Shown here: positions 1 through 6,424 of the stretch, in pieces | Position numbering within the stretch: the stretch's first letter is position 1 | Layout: every line of letters begins with the position of its first letter | Assembly: GCA_947088515.1 (NCBI GenBank) | Contig: CAMUHA010000117.1 | Location: forward strand, 1 to 10,935 | Length of the DNA: 10,935 nt | From: an uncultured bacterium | GTDB lineage: Bacteria > Bacillota > Clostridia > Lachnospirales > Lachnospiraceae | Direction: 5' to 3' | The notes under the pieces: model-generated | Database searches by the model: none | Seen by the model: only the letters and a program-made list of their open reading frames with translations | What the model was told of the DNA's origin: nothing | Made by a program: the position numbers and the translations under genes

Positions 1-514
1 ACGCTTTATCCATGCGGATATTTTTTACCATTTGAATGGTATAAAAATCATGGCAATGACCACGATGGGACATTTCTCCGCCCAATAATATAACGGATAT
101 ATTTAGTTTTTTTCGCAGCGCCTCTGCAATGGTAACGGAATTTGTCAATACTGTAACGGTTATATCTTCCGGCAAGTTTTCAGCCATATAATATCCCACT
201 AGAGACGTAGTAATATAAATGACCTCCCTGTTTTGAATATATTCGACCGCTTTTTTTGCAACTGATAGATAATCCATCTGTATTTCTCTTATATCTATTG
301 GATTATATGTGGGTGTGGGGTATATTTCTTTTGGATGAACTGCAATGGCGCCGCCATGTGTTCTCTGCAGCAATCCTTTACTTTCTAATATTTTTAAGTC
401 CCGCCTCGCACAATCCGCCGAAATTTGATAATATTCCTGAATTTCTGATACCAGAATTCGTCCTGTTTGGTTTATCTTACTAATAATATCCTTCTGTCTT
501 TCTTCCATAAACAT
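1..514 (-). CDS. DeoR-family transcriptional regulator (3' part beyond the left edge)
   Basis: The minus strand is open from an ATG at 514 to the window edge, giving the first 171 residues of a protein that usually has about 250. Residues 3-57 form the N-terminal winged helix-turn-helix, with a recognition region ISADCARRDLKILE and the family hallmark KGLLQRTHGGA (residues 46-56). From about residue 80 the DeoR C-terminal sensor domain begins; it shows the ITTSLVGYYMA and LTNSVTIAEAL stretches and LLGGEM (143-148), which in this family help form the sugar-phosphate pocket. The first ATG is preferred because GAGGT lies 7 bases upstream; the next in-frame ATG, two codons later, is too far from it. 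The gene has its own promoter and repeat-containing operator and follows the fucose operon terminator, so it is a separate unit. DeoR proteins usually repress sugar genes and respond to a phosphorylated sugar. E. coli FucR belongs to this family, so a role in fucose control is possible but inferred from position only. Confidence 0.9.
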   Translation of the reverse strand, partial: MFMEERQKDIISKINQTGRILVSEIQEYYQISADCARRDLKILESKGLLQRTHGGAIAVHPKEIYPTPTYNPIDIREIQMDYLSVAKKAVEYIQNREVIYITTSLVGYYMAENLPEDITVTVLTNSVTIAEALRKKLNISVILLGGEMSHRGHCHDFYTIQMVKNIRMDKA

Positions 515-534
515 AATAAATACCTCAAATTCAT

Positions 535-585
535 ATTTATATTTGTTTCTATTTATTTATATTTGTTTTTACCTATTTATATTTG
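535..585. repeat. Three 11-bp direct repeats at 20-bp spacing, candidate DeoR operator
   Basis: ATTTATATTTG (minus strand CAAATATAAAT) occurs exactly at 535-545, 555-565 and 575-585, a period of 20 bp, close to two helical turns. The intervening bases are T-rich and less conserved, and a weaker fourth unit may continue to 600. The array sits between the predicted -10 box (586-591) and the DeoR ribosome binding site, so a protein bound here would block transcription start or elongation. DeoR-family regulators often bind several directly repeated AT-rich boxes. Autoregulation is an inference. Confidence 0.6.
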
Positions 586-614
586 ATTGTACTTGTTTAT
601 TCCCGAATATGCAA
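586..614 (-). promoter_or_regulatory. Predicted sigma-A promoter of the DeoR gene
   Basis: Reading the minus strand, TTGCAT (plus 609-614) is followed after exactly 17 bases by TACAAT (plus 586-591), a good match to the TTGACA/TATAAT vegetative promoter. Transcription would start near 578-580, inside the third operator repeat, and give a leader of roughly 65 bases before the ATG at 514. The spacer contains a short TATTC/GAATA inverted repeat (598-609). Confidence 0.6.
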
Positions 615-634
615 GTCATACTAACAAAAATCGT

Positions 635-712
635 AAAAAAAATTAAGGAATAACATTTTACGCATTTTCAAATATTACTTTATTGAAAATCAACGTTAAA
701 ATGCTATTCCTT
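635..712 (-). terminator. Long AT-rich rho-independent terminator of the fucose operon
   Basis: The outer arms 645-662 and 694-712 pair almost completely, with one mismatch and one bulged base. After a small internal loop, ATTTTCAA (664-671) pairs with TTGAAAAT (683-690) around an 11-base loop. On the minus strand the hairpin is followed by two A and then eight T (plus 635-642), which makes it a terminator for transcripts coming from the fucose operon. The stem of about 26 pairs is longer and poorer in GC than most terminators. Confidence 0.8.
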
Positions 713-733
713 ATCTAAATTACCTGGAGCGAT

Positions 734-1381
734 TTATAAAACATCACTGAGTTTTGAAAACAATACTTCCAGCAATCCACCTGCCCGCTGGAAATTGCCA
801 TCTGCCGAGAAAACATCCATCCTGTATATATCACTGCTTCTGTCCTTAAAAGCCGGAAATAAAAAACCGCATTCCGGTTTTCCAGGCTCAAAATCCTCAC
901 TTACCGGACAAACTGTGCAGACCAGAAACTGGTAAACCTCCTCTGACTCCCACAAGCTTTCCTTGTCGCCTGCTTTTAGCGGCACATCATAGCTTCCATG
1001 AAAAAAATAAACTGCATACGCTCCCACTGAACTGTATTTCTCTCCAAATTCCTCATAAAATACATCCAGCATGGCATCGTTTTTCAGTTCACATTCTTTC
1101 AATGCCATGAGAAGCTGCCATATGCTTCCCTGTTTCCTGTCAGCCTCCCCAAATTCATACTCCTTTAGCTGCACATTTGTTTCTGAAAAGGGAACAGCCT
1201 TTGCAATTTCAAGGTTTTTCTGCTGGTCCTTTGGCGATAATCTCTGGAAATGTTTGTTAAAAGTTCCGTCCACAAATCCTTCCTTATCCAGATATGCCCC
1301 GGCAATCCTGTCAAAACAGTTTCTCTTTAATGTCATCCTTCTGGTCAGTTCCAGCATGTCTTCGCGGTTAATTTTTCCCAT
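734..1381 (-). CDS. Short DUF4317-like protein of unknown function
   Basis: This 215-residue soluble protein has no signal peptide or membrane segment. It resembles the N-terminal half of DUF4317 proteins as I remember them. It has an early basic stretch with RNCFDRIAGAYLD (about 20-32), a central SYDVPLKAGD (129-138), EEVYQFLVCTVCPV (146-159) and the conserved GFLFPAFKDRSSDIY (172-186). Family members are usually about 370-400 residues, whereas this one stops some 30 residues after the GFLFPAF motif. The stop is followed at once by the operon terminator with no recognisable remainder, so it appears to be a naturally short or long-established truncated version. The ATG at 1381 has GAAGGA about 5 bases upstream. 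It is the last gene of the fucose operon, 66 bases after fucA, so it is probably cotranscribed. Its biochemical role is unknown and nothing in the sequence indicates a catalytic site. The gene call is firm, the family call moderately so. Confidence 0.75.
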   Translation of the reverse strand: MGKINREDMLELTRRMTLKRNCFDRIAGAYLDKEGFVDGTFNKHFQRLSPKDQQKNLEIAKAVPFSETNVQLKEYEFGEADRKQGSIWQLLMALKECELKNDAMLDVFYEEFGEKYSSVGAYAVYFFHGSYDVPLKAGDKESLWESEEVYQFLVCTVCPVSEDFEPGKPECGFLFPAFKDRSSDIYRMDVFSADGNFQRAGGLLEVLFSKLSDVL

Positions 1382-1447
1382 AACTGTCCTTCTTTTTGGC
1401 TGGTCTTTTAATCTATTGCTCCTGTCTGTAACAGATTAGTCTTCTCA

Positions 1448-2140
1448 CTATTTATTTTTATCATATTTTTTGTATCCGGGATGCCGTCCTGTAACACCGT
1501 AATTTTTTCTCATAGATATCAGGCGGTCAATATTCTCCCGTGAAATATCCTGGGCTCCGCCAAGCAGATGGGCATTCAGGGAAATTTTGGCAAACAGTTC
1601 CAGCGTTTCCATCCTATAATAAGCGGTAAGCACATCGCTTCCTACCGTAAGCGCCCCATGGTTTTGCAGTAAAACAGCATCGTGTTCTCCTAAATATGGA
1701 GCTATGGCATCCGGCACCTCATAAGTGGAAGGTGTTCCATAGGGAGTTACCGGAATAGACCCCAGCGTCAGAACAGTCTCTATCATAGAGTAATCATCCA
1801 GCGGCTTATTCGCCACAGCATAACCTGTTGCCACTGGCGGATGTGCATGCAGCACTGCACCAACATCCTCCCTTTCCTCGTAACAGCGGAGGTGCATTTT
1901 AATTTCAGAAGACGGGCGGTACCCTTCCCCTGCTTCCAGAATGTTAGCATCCTTATCAATATGTACCAGCTTTTCCGGTGTAATAAAGCTTTTGCTGATT
2001 CCTGTAGGTGTGGTAAGAAATGTCCCATCATCCAGTAATGCTGATACATTTCCGTCATTAGCCGCCACCCAGCCAAGCTGCCACATTTTATGGCAAATAT
2101 CACAAATCTGCTCCCTCAAAGACATATAACTTAATTCCAT
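1448..2140 (-). CDS. fucA: L-fuculose-1-phosphate aldolase (class II aldolase)
   Basis: FucA cleaves L-fuculose 1-phosphate to dihydroxyacetone phosphate and L-lactaldehyde, using a zinc ion, in the cytoplasm. The product has 230 residues, near the 215 of E. coli FucA and shorter than rhamnulose-phosphate aldolase (about 274). In numbering from the ATG at 2140, the family pattern is complete: NDGNVS (28-33) and TPTG (44-47) for phosphate binding, the catalytic Glu in SSE (Glu79), and zinc ligands His98 and His100 in LHAHPP and His161 in NHGAL. The start at 2140 is chosen because GGAG lies 6 bases upstream. An in-frame ATG one codon earlier (2143) and a TTG at 2152, which follows a perfect AAGGAGG by 13 bases, are alternatives giving 231 or 234 residues. 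The gene follows the kinase by 95 bases and precedes the DUF4317-like gene. The isomerase and kinase upstream support FucA rather than another class II aldolase. Confidence 0.92.
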   Translation of the reverse strand: MELSYMSLREQICDICHKMWQLGWVAANDGNVSALLDDGTFLTTPTGISKSFITPEKLVHIDKDANILEAGEGYRPSSEIKMHLRCYEEREDVGAVLHAHPPVATGYAVANKPLDDYSMIETVLTLGSIPVTPYGTPSTYEVPDAIAPYLGEHDAVLLQNHGALTVGSDVLTAYYRMETLELFAKISLNAHLLGGAQDISRENIDRLISMRKNYGVTGRHPGYKKYDKNK

Positions 2141-2144
2141 CATT

Positions 2145-2172
2145 CTCTCCAATCCTGTCCTGTAACCTCCTT
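2145..2172 (-). promoter_or_regulatory. Two ribosome binding sites ahead of fucA
   Basis: On the minus strand a perfect AAGGAGG (plus 2166-2172) is followed by a second site GGAGAG (plus 2145-2150). The second is correctly spaced for the ATG at 2140 and too close for the ATG at 2143. The first lies 13 bases before a TTG at 2152, too far for the usual optimum, and 25 bases before the ATG at 2140. The arrangement leaves the exact N-terminus open, though the ATG at 2140 fits best. Confidence 0.5.
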
Positions 2173-2235
2173 ACCGGCGCCAGCCTCTGACTTATGCGCA
2201 TACGGGGATGGTTACTATATCTCCAGTTCCATAGC

Positions 2236-3711
2236 TTATGCCAGAATTTCTCTCTGGTAACGACCATAAATTTCGTTCCAGTCATTTACCTCTTCCGGCT
2301 CATATAAAGTAATCTTTTCAGATGCCGCAACCAAATCCCGCATCTGGGAAAGTCCGCTCACTTCTCCTGCTGCCGAAAGCTGTATCAGCAGATTTCCGTA
2401 CACAGTAGCCTCCACAGGGCCAGCATAAACAGGAAGTCCGCAGACATTAGCCACAAGCTGACATAAGAGCCGGCTTTGGGTTCCTCCCCCTGCCATATAT
2501 ATCATGCCGTATTCTTTTCCGGTACACAACTTAATCTCTTCCAGCGTTTTCCGGTACTTGAGCGCAAGGCTTTCATTGATACAACGCACCGTCTGGGCAA
2601 CAGTCCGGGGAACGGGCTGCCCGCTTTTTTCACAGTATTCCCTTATCCTCCCTGGGATGTCACCTGCAGGCATAAACAGCGCATCATCCGGGTCCACAAA
2701 GCTCTTTTTTCCGTCTTCCTTACAAGCCATCTCTTCCAGCTGCCCGAAGTCATACTCCATCCCTTCCCTTATCCACTGCCTTCTGCTTTCCTGCAAAAGC
2801 CACAAGCCAACAATATTTTTGAGGAAGGAAATCTTTCCGCCAAATCCCCCTTCATTGGTCAGATTGTACTTAGCCGGCATTTCTCCCATATTGGGACCAT
2901 CCAGCTCTGTTCCAAAAAGGGACCAGGTACCACAGCTTACAAAAATAAAATCTTCCTGCCGGGCAGGAATTGCCGCTAACGCACACTGGGTATCATGTCC
3001 TGCCACAGCCACTACATCAAGGGCCGGCACAGCAAGCTCCCGGCACACATGGCTGCATAAGCTCCCCAACTTTGTTCCCGGCATCACAACAGGCTGGAAA
3101 ATCCCGCCTGGCAATTCCAGCTTTTCTATTACCTCTGCCGACCACTCCCTCTTCTTTGCATTTAGGAGCTGGGTGGTGGAGGCCATAGTATATTCGCTGC
3201 ATGCCACACCTGAAAGATAATAGTTAAATAAATCCGGCATCAACAGAAGCTTATCCGCTCTTCCAAGCAGTTTTGGCCGTTTTTCTTTTAAGGCCATAAG
3301 CTGAAAGGCTGTGTTAATCTCCATTATCTGATTGCCTGTAATATCATACAGTTCACTGGCAGTTATTTTCTGCAATGCTTTCTCAACGATTCCCGCTGTT
3401 CTTTCATCCCGGTAATGCACCGGATTTTCCATCAGACTGCCGTCTCCATCCAAAAGCCCGAAATCCACACCCCAGGTATCCACCCCAATGCTGTCTGCCT
3501 TTTCTGAAAGACATGCCTTTTTGATACCGCTTTTTAATTCATACAAAAGGCGCAGGAAATCCCAGTGCATGGTTCCGAAAAGCCATACAGGGTCATTGGA
3601 AAAACGGTGGACCTGACTGATTTTAATCTGTTTTCCATCATAACAGCCTGCCATTACCCTGCCGCCTGATGCGCCAAAATCTGCTGCAAGCATTCTTTTT
3701 ACTTTATCCAT
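2236..3711 (-). CDS. rhaB: RhaB-type FGGY sugar kinase, probable L-fuculokinase
   Basis: This 491-residue cytoplasmic kinase would phosphorylate L-fuculose (or L-rhamnulose) on O-1 with ATP. It matches the rhamnulokinase branch of the FGGY family in length (E. coli RhaB is 489). Its motifs are the phosphate loop DFGASGGR (11-18), GVDTWGVDFGLLD (77-89), NPVHYRDERT (96-105), the catalytic base Asp239 in GHDTQ, SCGTWSLFG (259-267) and the adenosine-binding GGGTQS (408-413). The ATG at 3711 is preferred because AGAGGA lies 7 bases upstream. An in-frame ATG at 3750 would add 13 residues but lies in a hairpin loop and lacks a ribosome binding site. It sits between fucI and fucA, so its physiological substrate is most likely L-fuculose. 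RhaB enzymes are known to accept both ketoses, and some Firmicutes use a RhaB-type enzyme in the fucose pathway. No rhamnose isomerase is seen here. An annotation as rhamnulokinase would describe the same gene. Confidence 0.92.
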   Translation of the reverse strand: MDKVKRMLAADFGASGGRVMAGCYDGKQIKISQVHRFSNDPVWLFGTMHWDFLRLLYELKSGIKKACLSEKADSIGVDTWGVDFGLLDGDGSLMENPVHYRDERTAGIVEKALQKITASELYDITGNQIMEINTAFQLMALKEKRPKLLGRADKLLLMPDLFNYYLSGVACSEYTMASTTQLLNAKKREWSAEVIEKLELPGGIFQPVVMPGTKLGSLCSHVCRELAVPALDVVAVAGHDTQCALAAIPARQEDFIFVSCGTWSLFGTELDGPNMGEMPAKYNLTNEGGFGGKISFLKNIVGLWLLQESRRQWIREGMEYDFGQLEEMACKEDGKKSFVDPDDALFMPAGDIPGRIREYCEKSGQPVPRTVAQTVRCINESLALKYRKTLEEIKLCTGKEYGMIYMAGGGTQSRLLCQLVANVCGLPVYAGPVEATVYGNLLIQLSAAGEVSGLSQMRDLVAASEKITLYEPEEVNDWNEIYGRYQREILA

Positions 3712-3727
3712 GCAGTTATCCTCTTTA

Positions 3728-3762
3728 CCCGCACATGGAATAATTGTCATCCCATGTGTGGG
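3728..3762 (-). other. Intercistronic hairpin between fucI and the kinase gene
   Basis: CCCGCACATGG (3728-3738) and CCATGTGTGGG (3752-3762) are inverted repeats enclosing 13 bases. In the minus-strand mRNA this is an 11-position stem with one A-C mismatch. It ends four bases before the kinase ribosome binding site and has no U-tract, so it is not a terminator. It could protect the 3' end of the fucI message or tune translation of the kinase; both are inferences. Confidence 0.55.
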
Positions 3763-3791
3763 TTATGTTATTTTGCCTGTTTCCTGCCCTA

Positions 3792-5585
3792 CTATTTATA
3801 TATGGGACCAAATGCCGCACATGCACGGTAGTCCTGCCCCTCTTTATCCATACCAAAAGCGTTCCATGCCGCCGGACGGAAAATTTTCTCTTCCTCCACA
3901 TTGTGCATGCAAACCGGAATGCGCAGCATAGAACACATAGTAATCAAATCTGCCCCAATATGTCCATAGCTGATGGCTCCATGATTTGCCCCCCAGTTAT
4001 TCATAACTTCATAAGCAGTCTTAAATGCCCCTTCGCCTGTAATGCGTGGAGCGAACCATGTACAAGGCCATGTATAATCTGTTCTCTTCCAGAGCTTGTC
4101 TGATACCTCATCCGGAAGCTTTACTGTCCATCCTTCCGCAATCTGCAAAACCGGGCCAAGACCTTTTACAAGATTTAAGCGGATCATCGTAACAGGCATC
4201 TCTGCCTCTGTAAGGAAACGGGATGAGTAGCCGCCGCCCCGGAAATAGCCAAAGTCCGCCTCATTCCATGTAGTTGCCTGCATGATTGCCTTCTGGTCCT
4301 CTTCCGTCACCTCATACCAGGGCTTCATCACGCCATTTCCATCTTTATCCTTGGCCTGTCCGCTGGCATCTAGGCAGGCTGCGCCGGAGTTAATCAAATG
4401 AATAAAGCCCCCTGCCTGCTTTGCAACGCCCTCCAGCTCATATCCTGTTGCCTTTTTCACAGCTTCAGGACTCCAGTAAGTGCGGACATCCGCAAAAATC
4501 TGCGCACGGTTTGTCAACAGCTTCATAAAAAGCATACCAAGACCATTTAACACGTCATTTTCTGTTGCAAGGATATAAGGCTCTCTTGCCCCATTCCAGT
4601 CAAAGGAAGTATTAAGCATTGCCTCTGCAAAGTCTCCATTGGGATAAAAGTCCGTCCACTGGCGCTGGCCTTGGAAACCTGCTGCAATAGCGTTATGCCC
4701 TACCATTTCCTCTTCGCAACCCTTTGGCAGATTTGAGTTTCCATTCATCAAATCCTTGATGATACACATCATCTTTACAACAAACTCCCAGTCTTTATCC
4801 TTCTCTTCTCTGGTCTTTTGCACTTCCTCCGGGTTTTTGTCAAAGCCTTCAATACAATTTTCTTTTACCCACGCAAGGGCTTTTTCATATTCTGCTTTGT
4901 CATAAATTTCTTCTGACATACGGCGGATAATCTCCACCTCATCCACAGACTCCACACGCATACCCAGATACTCTTCGATAAAAGCCGGGTCAATAATAGA
5001 ACCTCCGATTCCCATACAGATAGACCCAATCTGGAGCCAGGATTTTCCGCGCATGGTAGCTACAGCAACCGCCGCTCTTCCAAAGCGCAGCAGTTTTTCT
5101 TTTACATCCTCTGGAATTTCCCTGTTATCTGCATCCTGTACATCATGTCCATAAATACCAAAAGCCGGAAGCCCCTTTTGGGCATGGGTTGCCAGCACAG
5201 AAGCAAGATATACAGCTCCCGGCCGTTCCGTTCCATTAAATCCCCACACACCTTTAATCGTCATAGGGTCCATATCCATAGTTTCCGCTCCATAACACCA
5301 GCAGGGTGTCACAGTCAGAGTAATATCCACTCCTTCCCTGCGGAACTTGTCTGCACAGGCAGCAGTTTCACCTACACGTCCAATTGTGGTATCTGCTATC
5401 ACCACCTTTACCGGTTCACCGTTGGAATAACGCAGATTCTCCGTAAAAAGGGCTGCGGCCGCCTTTGCCATCCCCATTGTCTGTTCTTCAAGGGATTCGC
5501 GTACCTTCATGTGCCCTCTTCTCCCATCAATGGTAGGACGTATCCCAATTACCGGATATTCACCAATCATCCTGTTTTCTGCCAT
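3792..5585 (-). CDS. fucI: L-fucose isomerase
   Basis: FucI interconverts L-fucose and L-fuculose with manganese in the cytoplasm, the first step of the phosphorylating fucose pathway. The product is full length (597 residues against 591 in E. coli). It begins with the characteristic PVIGIRPTIDGRRGHMKVRE (11-30). Metal ligands are recognisable as Glu342 (ATENDVLNG), Asp366 (FADVRTYWSP) and His535 (GANHGAISYGH), matching E. coli Glu337, Asp361 and His528. Other conserved stretches are PCWCYGAETMDMDP (94-107), WGFNGTERPGAVYLA (114-128), RGKSWLQIGSICMGIGGS (179-196) and FRGGGYSSRFL (448-458). The ATG at 5585 follows AAGGAG by 8 bases. It is the first gene of the operon, with its own predicted promoter and a terminator separating it from the upstream efflux unit, and it is 80 bases from the kinase start. 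Some FucI enzymes also act on D-arabinose, so that is a possible side activity. Confidence 0.97.
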   Translation of the reverse strand: MAENRMIGEYPVIGIRPTIDGRRGHMKVRESLEEQTMGMAKAAAALFTENLRYSNGEPVKVVIADTTIGRVGETAACADKFRREGVDITLTVTPCWCYGAETMDMDPMTIKGVWGFNGTERPGAVYLASVLATHAQKGLPAFGIYGHDVQDADNREIPEDVKEKLLRFGRAAVAVATMRGKSWLQIGSICMGIGGSIIDPAFIEEYLGMRVESVDEVEIIRRMSEEIYDKAEYEKALAWVKENCIEGFDKNPEEVQKTREEKDKDWEFVVKMMCIIKDLMNGNSNLPKGCEEEMVGHNAIAAGFQGQRQWTDFYPNGDFAEAMLNTSFDWNGAREPYILATENDVLNGLGMLFMKLLTNRAQIFADVRTYWSPEAVKKATGYELEGVAKQAGGFIHLINSGAACLDASGQAKDKDGNGVMKPWYEVTEEDQKAIMQATTWNEADFGYFRGGGYSSRFLTEAEMPVTMIRLNLVKGLGPVLQIAEGWTVKLPDEVSDKLWKRTDYTWPCTWFAPRITGEGAFKTAYEVMNNWGANHGAISYGHIGADLITMCSMLRIPVCMHNVEEEKIFRPAAWNAFGMDKEGQDYRACAAFGPIYK

Positions 5586-5606
5586 TTTACTGTCTCCTTT
5601 ACCGTT

Positions 5607-5636
5607 TTAATACTTGCAGGAAAATTTCCTTATCAA
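5607..5636 (-). promoter_or_regulatory. Candidate fucI promoter with a palindrome in the spacer
   Basis: On the minus strand TTGATA (plus 5631-5636) is followed after 18 bases by TATTAA (plus 5607-5612), so transcription would start some 15 bases before the fucI ATG region. The spacer contains a perfect 13-bp palindrome AGGAAAATTTCCT (5618-5630) with one central base, well placed to be an operator. The leader would be very short. A second candidate, TTGTAT (5687-5692) with TATTAA (5665-5670) at 16-base spacing, lies further upstream and would make the palindrome a downstream site instead. The promoter choice is uncertain. Confidence 0.4.
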
Positions 5637-5671
5637 GTCTCATTTAGGTTATTTTACCATCTTCTTAATAC

Positions 5672-5739
5672 ATATTCCAGTGGAAGATACAAAGTATTTT
5701 TTTAAGGGTAATGAATCGATATTGCCACCACATACAAAG
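5672..5739. repeat. Imperfect direct repeat upstream of fucI
   Basis: ATATT...CC...ATACAAAG occurs twice in the same orientation, at 5672-5694 and 5719-5739. The ends ATATT and ATACAAAG are identical in both copies, the middle differs, and the 3' ends are offset by 45 bases. They lie upstream of the nearer fucI promoter candidate and could be activator sites. The region is AT-rich, so chance similarity cannot be excluded. Confidence 0.3.
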
Positions 5740-5773
5740 CAAAAAGCACTGGCATAGAAATTCTGATATATAT

Positions 5774-5800
5774 TTAAAAAGGAGCCTGTTAAGGCTCCTT
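5774..5800 (-). terminator. Rho-independent terminator of the efflux/hydrolase operon
   Basis: AAGGAGCCT (5779-5787) and AGGCTCCTT (5792-5800) form a perfect 9-bp stem with a 4-base loop. On the minus strand the GC core is followed by five T (plus 5776-5780). It lies 56 bases after the hydrolase stop codon and separates the ABC operon from the fucose operon. Confidence 0.88.
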
Positions 5801-5856
5801 GAATGTAAAACTTCTGCTTGACGCTGCCATGGAAACGCCCAAAACCACAGACTCCA

Positions 5857-6384
5857 CTATAGCACCTCTATCTGACACATTTTCATAGTAAGCAGCGCCG
5901 CTTTGTGGCTTTCCGGCGTCACTCCTGCACAGCAGCTTTCATCTACTTTCATAATCGCTTCCGGCAATTTTGCCTTTATCAGCAGTGCGTTAGACACCAC
6001 ACAGATATCCGTGCAAAGTCCTGCCAGCTCAATTTCCAGCTCTTCCTCTTTTCCCAGCTGTGCCAGTTTCTCCGCAAGCGCTACTGAGCCAAAGGTTGGT
6101 TTATTAATTATTTCAGCATTTACCTTATGTAAGGCATCCGCCACCTCCTCTCTTATCTCCCATCCCTTGGTTCCCCTGATGCAATGAGGAACGGGCAGGC
6201 TCCTGCCCTCTGCGGTTTCCAGATAATTATCTTCGTGCGAATCTCTTGTGGCAATTACCAGTCCGCCTTCATAATTCTGGATTTTTTTTACCACATTTCC
6301 CACAATCTCCTGCGCCTGCTCCGTACCCAAAGCTCCATCAATAAAGTCATTCTGCATATCCACCACTACCAATACACTTTTCAT
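5857..6384 (-). CDS. Nicotinamidase-like cysteine hydrolase (isochorismatase fold)
   Basis: This 175-residue cytoplasmic protein has the isochorismatase/nicotinamidase fold. It opens with VLVVVDMQNDFIDGALG, carrying the catalytic Asp9. Lys95 in NKPTFGS and Cys128 in GLCTDICVVSNAL complete the Asp-Lys-Cys triad. Asp48 and His50 in TRDSH and His67 in PVPHC correspond to metal ligands of nicotinamidases. The second of the three usual histidines is not evident, so the substrate is not certain. Nicotinamidase would turn nicotinamide into nicotinate for NAD salvage; hydrolysis of another small amide is the alternative. The ATG at 6384 has AGGAG 8 bases upstream. The gene is 84 bases after the second ABC subunit, with a terminator after it, so it appears to be the last gene of the MarR-ABC operon. 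No functional link to the exporter is evident from sequence. Confidence 0.88.
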   Translation of the reverse strand: MKSVLVVVDMQNDFIDGALGTEQAQEIVGNVVKKIQNYEGGLVIATRDSHEDNYLETAEGRSLPVPHCIRGTKGWEIREEVADALHKVNAEIINKPTFGSVALAEKLAQLGKEEELEIELAGLCTDICVVSNALLIKAKLPEAIMKVDESCCAGVTPESHKAALLTMKMCQIEVL

Positions 6385-6424
6385 CCTGCATTCTCCTATT
6401 TTTAGTCCCGCCCCGGCGTTTTTT

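Noticed and set aside
1071..1439. Plus-strand open frame of 122 codons over the DUF4317-like gene
   Set aside because: The minus-strand product carries family motifs and a ribosome binding site; the plus frame is Ser/Phe-rich noise.
2504..3220. Plus-strand open frame of 238 codons opposite the kinase gene
   Set aside because: It lies wholly antisense to a well-supported kinase, has no family resemblance and no ribosome binding site that stands out; it is a codon-composition shadow.
3712..3750. 13-residue N-terminal extension of the kinase from the ATG at 3750
   Set aside because: The ATG lies in a hairpin loop without a ribosome binding site, and the family begins near the DFGASGGR loop as it does from 3711.
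5586..5775. Catabolite-repression (cre) site or riboswitch before fucI
   Set aside because: The best cre-like match around 5600-5614 misses key positions, and only short, competing inverted repeats are present; no known riboswitch architecture is recognisable.
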